Of a stretch of 64,000 bases of DNA, positions 36,486-45,784 are shown piece by piece. Within the stretch, counting starts at the first letter, position 1. Every line of letters starts with the position of its first letter. A model generated the notes under the pieces. It did not search any database. It saw nothing but the letters and a program-made list of their open reading frames with translations, and was not told the DNA's origin. Made by a program: the position numbers and the translations under genes. The DNA is from Pseudomonas sp. H3(2019) (lineage in GTDB: Bacteria; Pseudomonadota; Gammaproteobacteria; Pseudomonadales; Pseudomonadaceae), in NCBI RefSeq assembly GCF_007713465.1, contig NZ_VMSG01000007.1, positions 124,001 through 188,000 on the forward strand, written 5' to 3'.

Positions 36486-38321
36486 ATGACCATAGAATTC
36501 AATCACTGGCCCCTCGACAGAGCACAGCGCTATCGGGAAAAAGGCTACTGGATCGACGTACCACTCACACACATTCTGCGGGCACGCAGCCAGTCGCAAC
36601 CTCACGCATCGGCGATCATTTGCGGTGATCGTCGTTTCAGCTATGCCGAGCTGGAGCAGCTGTCGTCCAACCTGGCTTCGCGCCTGGCGGCCAGCGGGCT
36701 TGGCAAAGGCGACACCGCCTTGGTGCAATTGCCCAATATTGCGGAGTTTTACATTGTCTTGTTCGCACTGCTCAAGGCCGGGATTGCCCCCCTCAATGCG
36801 CTCTACAGCCATCGAAAACTGGAACTCAAGAGCTACGCCCAGCAAATCACGCCAAGGTTGCTGATCGCCTCTCGCGAGCATGAAGTCTTTCGCGACGACA
36901 GTTACATCACTGACCTCAAGGAAGTGGGTTCCAGCCCCGAAATCACCCTGCTGCTGGGCGAACCGCGTCACGAAAACAACCTCGCCGCCTGGATCAAAAC
37001 CCCAAGTGAGCACCCCGTGGACTTCTCCCCCAGCGAACCGGGTGAAGTGGCGCTATTCCAATTGTCGGGCGGCAGTACAGGCACCCCCAAACTCATCCCG
37101 CGCACCCATAACGACTATCACTACAACGCCCGGGCAAGTGCGCAAGTATGCGAGCTCACTCCACAAACGCGCTTTCTATGCGCCCTGCCTGCGGCGCACA
37201 ACTTCTTGCTCAGCTCGCCCGGCGCCCTGGGTGTCCTGTATGCCGGCGGCACTGTCGTCATGGCTTCCAGCCCAGAGCCGTCGACTTGCTTTTCGATCAT
37301 TGCACGCCATGAAGTGAATACCGTGGCCCTGGTTCCAAGTGCGGTCGCCTTGTGGTTGCAGGCCGCACCGGAGCACAAAGAGCAACTGCAATCGCTGGAA
37401 TTCCTCCAGGTCGGCGGCGCCTGTTTCGCCGACTCGCTGGCACGCCAGGTTCCCGGAGTGCTCGGCTGCAAGTTGCAGCAGGTGTTCGGCATGGCCGAGG
37501 GACTGATCAACTACACCCGCCTGGACGACTCTGACGAACAGATTTTCACCACGCAAGGCCGTCCGATCAGCCCGGATGACGAAATCAAAATCGTCGACGA
37601 ACAAGGCATCCCCGTCCCGCACGGCGAGCCTGGCATGCTTGCCACTCGCGGTCCTTATACGTTCTGCGGGTATTACCGAAGCCCCGAGCAGAATGCCCAG
37701 GCGTTTGACAATGAGGGTTACTACTATTCCGGCGACCTCGTTGAACTCACACCGACAGGCGATTTGCGGGTCGTCGGCAGGATCAAGGATCAGATCAACC
37801 GCGGTGGCGAAAAAGTAGCCTCGGAGGAAATCGAAAACCTCATCGTCCTCCACCCGGACGTGACCCACGCCGGCCTGGTGGCCATGCCCGACGACAGACT
37901 GGGGGAAAAGAGCTGCGCCTTCGTCGTCACCCGTAACCCCCATCTCAAACCACCCGCCTTGAGACGCCACTTGATGGAACTCGGCATCGCCGAATACAAA
38001 CTCCCCGATCGCATCCGGCTCATCGAGACCATGCCCCTGACACCCGTCGGCAAGATCGACAAAAAGCAACTACGCCAACTCCTGGCAGCGGAAACCACCC
38101 GCGCCTGGTTACACACCCGCGTACTGCAACTTGTCGAGGACTGTGAAGACCTGGACCCAGAGGAAAACCTGATTTTCTATGGCCTCGATTCCTTGCGGGT
38201 GATGAAGCTCGCTGCGGAGCTCAAAGAGCGTGGCATCGCTGTGAGCTTCGAAGAGCTGGCGACCTCGCCCACGCTCGCCAGTTGGTGGTCGCTGGTGGAC
38301 ACCAAGCAAAAAGCCGCCTGA
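36486..38321 (+). CDS. pmsE: Salicylate-AMP ligase fused to an aryl carrier domain
   Basis: A 611-residue protein with an EntE/DhbE-like aryl-acid adenylation domain (residues 1-540; A3 core QLSGGSTGTPKL, A7 YSGDLVELTPTGD, A10 PVGKIDKKQLRQ) and a C-terminal aryl carrier domain with the phosphopantetheine serine in YGLDSLRVMK (S569). It activates salicylate and loads it on its own carrier, the starter of the siderophore. The isochorismate pyruvate lyase in the same operon supports salicylate rather than 2,3-dihydroxybenzoate. The open frame extends far upstream through pmsC; the ATG at 36486 fits the family N-terminus (HWPLDRAQRYREKGYW). Confidence 0.95.
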   Translation: MTIEFNHWPLDRAQRYREKGYWIDVPLTHILRARSQSQPHASAIICGDRRFSYAELEQLSSNLASRLAASGLGKGDTALVQLPNIAEFYIVLFALLKAGIAPLNALYSHRKLELKSYAQQITPRLLIASREHEVFRDDSYITDLKEVGSSPEITLLLGEPRHENNLAAWIKTPSEHPVDFSPSEPGEVALFQLSGGSTGTPKLIPRTHNDYHYNARASAQVCELTPQTRFLCALPAAHNFLLSSPGALGVLYAGGTVVMASSPEPSTCFSIIARHEVNTVALVPSAVALWLQAAPEHKEQLQSLEFLQVGGACFADSLARQVPGVLGCKLQQVFGMAEGLINYTRLDDSDEQIFTTQGRPISPDDEIKIVDEQGIPVPHGEPGMLATRGPYTFCGYYRSPEQNAQAFDNEGYYYSGDLVELTPTGDLRVVGRIKDQINRGGEKVASEEIENLIVLHPDVTHAGLVAMPDDRLGEKSCAFVVTRNPHLKPPALRRHLMELGIAEYKLPDRIRLIETMPLTPVGKIDKKQLRQLLAAETTRAWLHTRVLQLVEDCEDLDPEENLIFYGLDSLRVMKLAAELKERGIAVSFEELATSPTLASWWSLVDTKQKAA

Positions 38322-38348
38322 CCGGGCGGCCTCTAAAAGGAGTTAGGA

Positions 38349-39575
38349 ATGACTTTATCCACTGCCGACCAAAGCAGGCTTGAGCGCTTCTGGCAGCACT
38401 GCGTGACGAATCAGTACTTCAATATCGGGTACCCCGAATCAGCGGACTTCGATTACTCCCAGTTGCATCGCTTCCTGCGCTTCTCGATCAACAACTGCGG
38501 GGATTGGAACGAATACAGCAACTACCTGTTGAACTCATTCGATTTTGAAAAGGACGTCATGACGTACTTCTCCGAGCTGTTCAACATCGCGCTCGAAGAC
38601 AGCTGGGGCTACGTCACCAACGGGGGGACCGAAGGCAACATGTTTGGCTGCTACCTGGGTCGCGAACTGTTCCCGAACGGCACCCTGTACTACTCGAAAG
38701 ACACCCATTACTCCGTTGCGAAGATCGTCAAGTTGCTACGGATCAAATGCCGTGCAGTCGAGTCACTGGCCAATGGAGAAATCGACTACGACGACCTGAT
38801 GGCAAAAATAACCGCCGACCAGGAACGCCACCCCATCATCTTCGCCAACATCGGCACCACCCTGCGCGGTGCGGTCGACAATATCGCCACCATTCAACAG
38901 CGTCTGCAGCAGGCGGGCATTGCCCGCCATGACTACTACCTGCACGCGGACGCAGCGCTGAGCGGGATGATCCTGCCCTTCGTCGATCACCCACAGCCCT
39001 TCTCGTTCGCCGATGGCATCGACTCGATCTGCGTTTCCGGCCACAAGATGATCGGTTCGCCCATTCCTTGCGGGATCGTCGTGGCCAAACGCAAGGACGT
39101 TGCGCGCATCTCGGTGGAAGTGGACTACATCCTGGCCCATGACAAGACCATCAGCGGTTCGCGCAATGGCCATACACCCTTGATGATGTGGACGGCACTA
39201 CGCAGCCACTCGTTCGCTGACTGGCGCCAGCGTATCCGCCACTGCCTGGAAAAAGCCCAGTATGCGGTGGATCGATTCCAGGTCGCGGGCATTGATGCCT
39301 GGCGCAACGAGAACTCCATCACCGTAGTGTTCCCTTGTCCGTCGCAGAGGATTGCGAAGAAATATTGCCTGGCGATATCTGGCGGTACAGCGCACTTGAT
39401 AACGACACCCCATCATCACGACAACTTAATGATCGACACATTGATCGATGAGGTCATTACCGAGCTTGAGACGGATGCCTGGCGATTTGGGGGAGCGCAT
39501 GTCAAACAAGGGAGTAATGAGCGACGACCTTCAAACTCCGTCAGGGAGACCTGCCCCCGATTCGACGTCATCTGA
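38349..39575 (+). CDS. pmsA: PLP-dependent histidine decarboxylase
   Basis: Makes histamine for the siderophore. The 408-residue group II PLP decarboxylase carries the PLP lysine in [13 protein letters not shown] (K233) and the coenzyme-contact region HADAALSGM. The N-terminal half ([23 protein letters not shown]) is typical of Gram-negative histidine decarboxylases such as those of Morganella and the acinetobactin cluster. It is third in the pmsCEAB operon, 27 bp after pmsE. The last 25 residues are basic and Ser-rich and look variable. Confidence 0.95.
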   Translation: MTLSTADQSRLERFWQHCVTNQYFNIGYPESADFDYSQLHRFLRFSINNCGDWNEYSNYLLNSFDFEKDVMTYFSELFNIALEDSWGYVTNGGTEGNMFGCYLGRELFPNGTLYYSKDTHYSVAKIVKLLRIKCRAVESLANGEIDYDDLMAKITADQERHPIIFANIGTTLRGAVDNIATIQQRLQQAGIARHDYYLHADAALSGMILPFVDHPQPFSFADGIDSICVSGHKMIGSPIPCGIVVAKRKDVARISVEVDYILAHDKTISGSRNGHTPLMMWTALRSHSFADWRQRIRHCLEKAQYAVDRFQVAGIDAWRNENSITVVFPCPSQRIAKKYCLAISGGTAHLITTPHHHDNLMIDTLIDEVITELETDAWRFGGAHVKQGSNERRPSNSVRETCPRFDVI

Positions 39576-39611
39576 AATTGGCTATTTTCAACACACCTTG
39601 AGACAAGCACC

Positions 39612-39935
39612 ATGTCGCCACTTAAAACACCTGAAGCCTGCGAAAACCTCAATGATATTCGGGCAGGCATTGATTTTTATGATCGCCAGATCCTCGAGTC
39701 CTTGAAACAACGCCTGGGTTATGTAAAAGCCGCTGCGCAATTCAAAGCCAATGAACGGGCTATCCCCGCTCCAGAGCGGGTCGCAGCGATGCTCGAAGAC
39801 CGTCGCGAGTGGGCAGTCGCCGCCGGGTTCGAAGTGGCCTTCGTCGAGAAACTCTACAAGCACATTATTCATTGGAATATCCAACAGCAGATTCTGCACT
39901 GGCAAGAAACTTATTCCGACCGACATACCGCATAA
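39612..39935 (+). CDS. pmsB: Isochorismate pyruvate lyase
   Basis: Cleaves isochorismate to salicylate and pyruvate. A 107-residue all-helical AroQ-fold enzyme like PchB: the first helix has NDIRAGIDFYDRQILESL, then RLGYVKAAAQFK with the active-site basic residues, and the last helix KLYKHIIHWNIQQQ with the conserved glutamines. It is the last gene of the operon. Its presence shows that the aryl cap is salicylate. Confidence 0.95.
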   Translation: MSPLKTPEACENLNDIRAGIDFYDRQILESLKQRLGYVKAAAQFKANERAIPAPERVAAMLEDRREWAVAAGFEVAFVEKLYKHIIHWNIQQQILHWQETYSDRHTA

Positions 39936-39997
39936 GCCCGTTGATGAGCGTATGACCAGATCTACTGTGTAGACGTTTCCGAGTTCGTGATTTTGAA

Positions 39998-40020
39998 AGG
40001 GCGCCAGAAGGGGGCGCCCT
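39998..40020. terminator. Hairpin after pmsB
   Basis: AGGGCGCC / GGCGCCCT with a 7-nt loop. No plus-strand T-tract; on the minus strand TTTC follows. Confidence 0.6.
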
Positions 40021-40109
40021 GCACTCTCAATGTTGCGTTCGCTGGCCTGTTTGTGGCCACGCCATCAAGGCAGCGCCGAGCTGGATCGCGATGATTTGCT
40101 CAATCAGCA

Positions 40110-40128
40110 TCGGGGATCCGGACAGCCT
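40110..40128 (+). repeat. 19-bp direct repeat, right copy
   Basis: Exact copy of the 3' end of mexT (15282-15300) in direct orientation, outside any intact gene, 175 bp past pmsB. Even the reading frame of the copy (GDPDSL) continues two codons to a TAG. Confidence 0.85.
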
Positions 40129-40238
40129 CCAATAGCAGTGAGTAAACCCTGACGAAATTTACTTTAAACAATCCTGAAGTTTTTCCAGGTCTGGTCGATA
40201 ATGAGGCGGGTATTTAGCATTAGACGTTAAGGAAAACG

Positions 40239-40589
40239 ATGGCAATGGTCTTTTGTCGTGCGTGCGCCAAGGAAATTCACGAGACGGCCCCAACGTGCCC
40301 CCAATGCGGAGCGAGCCAACACGTTGCTATAGCTGCAACGAGTGACGTTGGTTCGCCGTGGTTGGCCATCCTCTCGTTAATATTGGGCATCCTCTGCGTA
40401 CTCAGCCTGTTTGATGACTCTGAATGGGGAAGAGACACCCTCATTGGACTGGGAGCCTTCTCCGTCACAGGGCTCATTTGCGGCATCATCAGCATTAATC
40501 AAAAAACAACAGGAAATAACCTAGCGATCACTGGTGTTGTCTTATCGGCTATTGCGACGCTTATTTTTGTTGGACTGTCGTTAGACTAA
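40239..40589 (+). CDS. Zinc-ribbon membrane protein, DUF4190-like
   Basis: A 116-residue protein. The N-terminus MAMVFCRACAKEIHETAPTC and then PQCGA forms a four-cysteine zinc ribbon, followed by two or three hydrophobic segments (PWLAILSLILGILCVLSLF, LIGLGAFSVTGLICGIISI, LAITGVVLSAIATLIFVGL) with the layout of DUF4190 proteins. Function unknown. It is 15 bp ahead of a second protein with nearly the same ribbon but a different membrane domain. Confidence 0.78.
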   Translation: MAMVFCRACAKEIHETAPTCPQCGASQHVAIAATSDVGSPWLAILSLILGILCVLSLFDDSEWGRDTLIGLGAFSVTGLICGIISINQKTTGNNLAITGVVLSAIATLIFVGLSLD

Positions 40590-40604
40590 TTTTAAGGAAA
40601 AAAT

Positions 40605-41060
40605 ATGAGCATGGTTTTTTGTCGTGGTTGCGCCAAGGAAATTCACAGCACTGCTACGGCCTGCCCGCAATGTGGTGCACCTCAGGCGTTCCAGCCAACA
40701 CGTCCAGCGTCAAACGCTGTACCAGAAACCGGCAACCCGTACCTTGAAGTGCTCAAGAAATATGCCGTATTTAAAGGTCGCGCCAGCCGCCGCGAATACT
40801 GGATGTTTATTCTGATCAACCTCGGGGTCTCTATAGGCCTGATGGTTATTGAGGCCTTACTGGGTGGCAAAGGGTACATTTACAACCTTTATAGCCTTGC
40901 CGTGTGTCTTCCTGGTCTGGCGGCAGCCGTTCGCCGGATGCACGACACTAACCGCAGTGGCTGGTGGATCCTGCTACCGATCGTGAACATTGTCTTCCTG
41001 GCCCAGGACAGCCAGCCTGGCGACAACCGTTTCGGGCCGAACCCAAAAGGGATCAACTGA
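40605..41060 (+). CDS. Zinc-ribbon protein with DUF805 membrane domain
   Basis: A 151-residue protein with a zinc ribbon MSMVFCRGCAKEIHSTATAC and then PQCGA, a proline-rich linker and a DUF805 domain (YAVFKGRASRREYWMFILI, AVRRMHDTNRSGWWILLPI, DNRFGPNPKG). DUF805 proteins are inner-membrane proteins of unknown role. It shares the N-terminal module with the preceding gene and ends at a clear terminator. AAGGAAAA lies upstream of the ATG. Confidence 0.85.
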   Translation: MSMVFCRGCAKEIHSTATACPQCGAPQAFQPTRPASNAVPETGNPYLEVLKKYAVFKGRASRREYWMFILINLGVSIGLMVIEALLGGKGYIYNLYSLAVCLPGLAAAVRRMHDTNRSGWWILLPIVNIVFLAQDSQPGDNRFGPNPKGIN

Positions 41061-41083
41061 AGTTAGTTCACAAGACGCTTATC

Positions 41084-41109
41084 GAGACGGCCGCAATGGC
41101 CGTCTCTTT
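41084..41109 (+). terminator. Terminator after the DUF805 gene
   Basis: GAGACGGCC / GGCCGTCTC stem, 5-nt loop, then TTTG. It isolates the zinc-ribbon pair from mexE. Confidence 0.88.
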
Positions 41110-41237
41110 GCTTATATCAGTTGACCCGCCTGACAATCCGTCCGATCTTTGCACTCCCCGCAACACTGAATTGCGCTCAGCCCGATTGATAGCCACCTAA
41201 CGAAAGCCTCATGCTAGAGGGCTCACTTGGCGCTTAT

Positions 41238-41261
41238 ATCATTCCGAATGATAGTTACCTT
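41238..41261 (+). promoter_or_regulatory. MexT-box-like site upstream of mexE
   Basis: ATCA-N5-AATGAT-N4-ACCTT, close to the MexT consensus ATCA-N5-GTCGAT-N4-ACYAT in spacing and at most positions, 75 bp before the mexE start. Confidence 0.55.
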
Positions 41262-41335
41262 TGCCTCATTCGATTCGTTTGATACAGCCCCGCCGAGCAT
41301 CATCCGCCCATCTCAATACAGTGGCGGATGCATCC

Positions 41336-42589
41336 ATGGAACAGTCATTCAAACATTTGCGCTTCCCCTTGGCCGTTTTGGCCTTGCTGGTGATGAGCGC
41401 CTGCGGCAAGACCCCGGGAACCGCTGCCGCCATGCCTGCGGCCAAAGTCAGCGTGGCCAAGGTGCTGGAACAACCGGTCAACGAGTGGGACGATTTCACC
41501 GGCCGCCTGGAAGCACCGGAAACCGTCGAGATTCGTCCTCGGGTGTCTGGCCAGATCGACGAAGTCGCATTCACCGAAGGCGCCCTTGTGAAAAAGGGCG
41601 ATTTGCTGTTCCAGATCGACCCTCGACCGTTCCAGGCTGAAGTCCGCCGCCTCGAAGCCCTGGTTGCCCAGGGCCGCGCCAATGCTACCCGCAGCGAAAA
41701 CGAAGCCCAACGCGGTGAGCGCCTGCGCACCAGCAACGCGATTTCCGCAGAACTGGCCGACTCGCGCAGCAGCGCCGCCCAAGAAGCCCGAGCCGCTGTC
41801 GGCGCCCTCCAGGCGCAGTTGGATCTGGCCAAACTGAACCTCAGCTTCACCCGCGTCACCGCACCGATCAGCGGCCGTGTCAGCCGTGCGGAAATCACCG
41901 CCGGCAATCTGGTCACCGCGGATGTCACCGCGCTGACCAGCGTGGTCTCCACCGACAAGATTTACGCCTACTTCGACGCCGATGAGCGCGTGTACCTCAA
42001 GTACACCCAGCTCGCCCGCCAGGGCCAACGCGGTCAAACCACTCCGGTTTACCTTGGCCTGTCCAATGAAGAAGGCAACCCACACCTGGGCCAGATGAAC
42101 TTCGTAGACAACCAGGTCAACCCGAAAACCGGCACCATTCGTGGTCGCGCGGTGTTTGACAACAGCAAGGGTGAATACACCCCCGGCCTCTACGCTCGCC
42201 TGAAACTGGTGGGCAGCGGGACCTATTCCGCCGTGCTGATCAACGACGAAGCCGTCGGTACCGACCTGGGTAAAAAGTTCGTACTGGTGATGGACGCCGA
42301 CAATAAATCGGCTTATCGCGCCGTCGAACTGGGGCCGAAGATCGAAGGATTGCGCATTGTGCGCAGCGGCCTGAGCAAGGACGACACGATCATTGTCAAG
42401 GGTTTGCAACGGGTGCGTCCAGGCTCCCCGGTGACGCCTGAAGTGATTCCGATGGCCAGCCAGGAAACCCTCGCGGCCCTTGCTCAACAACGCCAAGCGC
42501 TTGAAGCCAGCAACCTGCCCCAAGTCGCACCTGCCAAGGTTGCGCCGGGTACGGCTGTGAAACTCGCCGCTGCGACTCCACGCGGTTAA
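41336..42589 (+). CDS. mexE: RND efflux periplasmic adaptor MexE
   Basis: A 417-residue membrane fusion protein with lipobox VLALLVMSAC. It has a lipoyl half-motif (RPRVSGQIDEVAFTEGALVKKGDLL), an alpha-hairpin (residues about 105-165, Ala/Arg/Glu rich), the second lipoyl half (APISGRVSRAEITAGNLV) and a beta-barrel domain. It links MexF to the outer-membrane channel. The open frame begins 25 codons earlier; the ATG at 41336 starts the lipoprotein signal. It is the first gene of the efflux operon and has a MexT-box-like site upstream. Confidence 0.94.
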   Translation: MEQSFKHLRFPLAVLALLVMSACGKTPGTAAAMPAAKVSVAKVLEQPVNEWDDFTGRLEAPETVEIRPRVSGQIDEVAFTEGALVKKGDLLFQIDPRPFQAEVRRLEALVAQGRANATRSENEAQRGERLRTSNAISAELADSRSSAAQEARAAVGALQAQLDLAKLNLSFTRVTAPISGRVSRAEITAGNLVTADVTALTSVVSTDKIYAYFDADERVYLKYTQLARQGQRGQTTPVYLGLSNEEGNPHLGQMNFVDNQVNPKTGTIRGRAVFDNSKGEYTPGLYARLKLVGSGTYSAVLINDEAVGTDLGKKFVLVMDADNKSAYRAVELGPKIEGLRIVRSGLSKDDTIIVKGLQRVRPGSPVTPEVIPMASQETLAALAQQRQALEASNLPQVAPAKVAPGTAVKLAAATPRG

Positions 42590-42604
42590 GGGACGACAAC
42601 TCCG

Positions 42605-45600
42605 ATGAATTTTTCCCAATTCTTCATTTCACGGCCGATCTTCGCAGCGGTGCTCTCGCTGCTGATCCTGATCGCCGGCAGCATCTCGCTGTTCCAGCTA
42701 CCGATCAGCGAATACCCGGAAGTAGTGCCACCGACCGTGGTGGTCCGCGCCAACTTCCCGGGTGCCAACCCTAAAGTCATCGGCGAGACCGTGGCCGCTC
42801 CGCTGGAGCAAGCCATCACCGGCGTCGAGAACATGCTGTACATGTCCTCGCAGTCCACCGCCGACGGCAAGATCACCCTGACCATCACCTTTGCGCTGGG
42901 CACCGACCTGGACAACGCTCAGGTACAGGTGCAGAACCGCGTCACCCGCTCCGAGCCCAAGCTGCCCGCAGAAGTGACCCGAATCGGCATCACGGTGGAC
43001 AAGGCCTCGCCCGACCTGACCATGGTTGTGCACTTGACCTCGCCGGACAAACGCTACGACATGCTTTACCTGTCCAACTACGCCCTGCTCAACATCAAGG
43101 ATGAGCTGGCGCGATTGGGCGGCGTGGGTGACGTGCAACTGTTCGGTATGGGTGACTACTCGCTGCGGGTCTGGCTCGATCCGAACAAGACCGCTTCGCG
43201 TAACCTGACCGCGACCGATGTGGTCAACGCGATTCGCGAACAGAACCGTCAGGTTGCCGCCGGTGCCCTGGGTGCGCCGCCGGCGCCGAACGCCACCGCG
43301 TTCCAGCTCTCGGTCAACACCCAAGGTCGCCTGGTCTCCGAGGAAGAGTTCGAGAACATCATTATTCGCTCCGGCGAAAACGGTGAAATCACTCGCCTCA
43401 AAGACATTGCTCGCGTCGAGCTGGGTTCCAGTCAGTACGCCTTGCGCTCCCTGCTGAACAACCAACCGGCCGTGGCGATCCCGATCTTCCAGCGTCCGGG
43501 CTCCAACGCTATCGAGATCTCCAACGAAGTGCGCGCCAAAATGGCCGAGCTGAAGAAGAGCTTCCCCGAAGGCATGGACTTCAGCATCGTGTATGACCCG
43601 ACGATTTTCGTTCGCGGTTCCATCGAGGCTGTGGTGCACACGCTGTTCGAAGCACTGATTCTGGTGGTGCTGGTAGTGATCCTGTTCCTGCAAACCTGGC
43701 GCGCCTCGATCATTCCGTTGGTGGCGGTCCCGGTATCGCTGATCGGTACGTTCGCCGTGATGCACCTGTTCGGCTTCTCGCTTAACGCGCTGTCGTTGTT
43801 CGGATTGGTATTGGCCATCGGTATCGTGGTCGACGACGCCATCGTGGTGGTGGAAAACGTCGAACGAAACATCGGCCTGGGGCTGACGCCGGTCGAAGCG
43901 ACCAAGCGCGCCATGCGTGAAGTAACCGGCCCGATCATCGCCACCGCGCTGGTGCTGTGTGCGGTGTTTATCCCGGCCGCGTTCATCTCTGGGTTGACCG
44001 GACAGTTCTACAAACAGTTCGCCTTGACCATTGCGATTTCCACGGTGATCTCGGCCTTCAACTCGCTGACCCTGTCGCCAGCCCTGGCTGCCGTCTTGCT
44101 CAAAAGCCATGACGCGCCCAAGGACCGCTTCTCGAAAGTCCTCGACGGGATCTTCGGTGGCTGGTTGTTCCGTCCGTTCAACCGCTTCTTTGATCGTGCC
44201 AGCCATGGTTATGTCGGCACTGTAGCTCGTGTGATCCGCAGCAGCGGCATCGCCCTGCTGCTGTACGCCGGCCTCATGGCGCTAACGTTCCTCGGTTTCT
44301 CGAACACGCCAACCGGTTTCGTGCCAGGCCAGGACAAGCAATACCTGGTGGCCTTCGCCCAACTGCCGGACGCGGCGAGCCTGGACCGTACTGAAGATGT
44401 GATCAAGCGCATGTCCGACCTGGCCCTGAAACAGCCTGGCGTGGAAAGCGCGGTGGCCTTCCCGGGCCTGTCGATCAACGGCTTCACCAACAGCCCGAAT
44501 GCCGGCATCGTGTTCGTCACCCTGAAACCGTTCGACCAACGCAAAGACCCAAGCCAGTCGGCCGGTGCGATTGCCGGTGCCTTGAACGGCCAATACGCCG
44601 GGATTCAGGAAGCCTACATGGCGATCTTCCCGCCGCCGCCAGTACAGGGCCTGGGCACCATCGGTGGTTTCCGCCTGCAGATCGAAGACCGGGGCAACCT
44701 GGGGTATGACGAGCTGTACAAAGAAACCATGAACATCATCACCAAGAGCCGCAGCGTGCCAGAGCTGGCCGGGCTGTTCACCAGCTATACCGTGAACGTG
44801 CCACAGGTCGATGCCGCCATCGACCGTGAAAAAGCCAAGACCCACGGCGTGGCTGTCAGCGACATCTTCGACACCCTGCAGATCTACCTGGGTTCGTTGT
44901 ATGCCAACGACTTCAACCGCTTTGGTCGCACCTATCAGGTCAACGTTCAGGCCGAGCAGCAGTTCCGCCTCGAACCGGATCAGATCGGTCAGCTGAAAGT
45001 GCGCAACAACAAAGGCGAGATGATCCCGCTGGCGACCTTCATCAAGGTCAGCGACACCTCGGGCCCGGACCGCGTGATGCACTACAACGGCTTTATCACC
45101 GCTGAAATCAACGGTGCTGCCGCCCCCGGCTACAGCTCCGGCCAAGCGCAACAGGCCATCGAGAAACTGCTCAAGGACGAACTGCCTAACGGCATGACCT
45201 ACGAGTGGACCGACCTGACCTACCAGCAGATTCTGTCCGGCAACACCGCGCTGTTCGTGTTCCCGCTCTGCGTACTGCTGGCGTTCCTGGTACTGGCCGC
45301 GCAATACGAGAGCTGGAGCCTGCCACTGGCGGTGATCCTGATCGTACCGATGACGCTGCTGTCGGCGATTACCGGGGTGATTCTCTCCGGTAGCGACAAC
45401 AACATCTTCACCCAGATCGGCTTGATCGTACTGGTGGGGCTGGCCTGTAAGAACGCGATCCTGATCGTCGAGTTCGCCAAGGACAAGCAAGAGGAAGGTA
45501 TGGACTCGCTCAGCGCGGTACTGGAAGCCTGCCGTCTGCGTCTGCGGCCGATCCTGATGACCTCCTTCGCCTTCATCATGGGTGTGGTGCCTCTGGTGTT

Positions 45601-45784
45601 CTCCAGCGGTGCCGGTGCAGAAATGCGTCATGCCATGGGTGTGGCGGTGTTCTCCGGAATGCTCGGGGTGACCTTCTTCGGTCTGTTGCTGACGCCAGTG
45701 TTCTACATATTGATCCGTCGTTTTGTGGAGCGCGGCGATGCACGCAAAGCGGCCAAGGCCCTGAAACTGGAGGCGCAACAATGA
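42605..45784 (+). CDS. mexF: RND efflux pump transporter MexF
   Basis: A proton-driven inner-membrane multidrug pump of 1059 residues with twelve membrane segments. The N-terminus MNFSQFFISRPIFAAVLSLL is almost identical to P. aeruginosa MexF as recalled. The proton-relay aspartates are in GIVVDDAIVVVENVE, and the paired helix signatures LAIGIVVDDAI and LVGLACKNAILIVEFAKD are present. Known substrates of the family are chloramphenicol, quinolones, trimethoprim and kynurenine-type metabolites. The stop overlaps the oprN start by ATGA. Confidence 0.97.
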   Translation: MNFSQFFISRPIFAAVLSLLILIAGSISLFQLPISEYPEVVPPTVVVRANFPGANPKVIGETVAAPLEQAITGVENMLYMSSQSTADGKITLTITFALGTDLDNAQVQVQNRVTRSEPKLPAEVTRIGITVDKASPDLTMVVHLTSPDKRYDMLYLSNYALLNIKDELARLGGVGDVQLFGMGDYSLRVWLDPNKTASRNLTATDVVNAIREQNRQVAAGALGAPPAPNATAFQLSVNTQGRLVSEEEFENIIIRSGENGEITRLKDIARVELGSSQYALRSLLNNQPAVAIPIFQRPGSNAIEISNEVRAKMAELKKSFPEGMDFSIVYDPTIFVRGSIEAVVHTLFEALILVVLVVILFLQTWRASIIPLVAVPVSLIGTFAVMHLFGFSLNALSLFGLVLAIGIVVDDAIVVVENVERNIGLGLTPVEATKRAMREVTGPIIATALVLCAVFIPAAFISGLTGQFYKQFALTIAISTVISAFNSLTLSPALAAVLLKSHDAPKDRFSKVLDGIFGGWLFRPFNRFFDRASHGYVGTVARVIRSSGIALLLYAGLMALTFLGFSNTPTGFVPGQDKQYLVAFAQLPDAASLDRTEDVIKRMSDLALKQPGVESAVAFPGLSINGFTNSPNAGIVFVTLKPFDQRKDPSQSAGAIAGALNGQYAGIQEAYMAIFPPPPVQGLGTIGGFRLQIEDRGNLGYDELYKETMNIITKSRSVPELAGLFTSYTVNVPQVDAAIDREKAKTHGVAVSDIFDTLQIYLGSLYANDFNRFGRTYQVNVQAEQQFRLEPDQIGQLKVRNNKGEMIPLATFIKVSDTSGPDRVMHYNGFITAEINGAAAPGYSSGQAQQAIEKLLKDELPNGMTYEWTDLTYQQILSGNTALFVFPLCVLLAFLVLAAQYESWSLPLAVILIVPMTLLSAITGVILSGSDNNIFTQIGLIVLVGLACKNAILIVEFAKDKQEEGMDSLSAVLEACRLRLRPILMTSFAFIMGVVPLVFSSGAGAEMRHAMGVAVFSGMLGVTFFGLLLTPVFYILIRRFVERGDARKAAKALKLEAQQ

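Larger units (their letters stand above)
39936..40238. other. Intergenic region at the right edge of the siderophore block
   Basis: About 300 bp. It contains a hairpin and the right copy of the 19-bp repeat, both listed separately, and a minus-strand frame MLIEQIIAIQLGAALMAW that stops just before the hairpin and could be a gene tail. No intact gene is seen. Confidence 0.6.

Noticed and set aside
15304..40128. Possible integrase or transposase inside the siderophore island
   Set aside because: All frames in this interval are accounted for by transport, regulatory or biosynthetic genes. No recombinase motif was seen.
42698..44206. A 502-codon open frame opposite mexF
   Set aside because: Same reason: antisense shadow of mexF with no recognisable domain.
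44282..45781. A 499-codon open frame opposite mexF
   Set aside because: It is antisense to a complete RND pump gene. Its composition (rich in His, Gln, Arg) is what GC-skewed codon use yields on the opposite strand.
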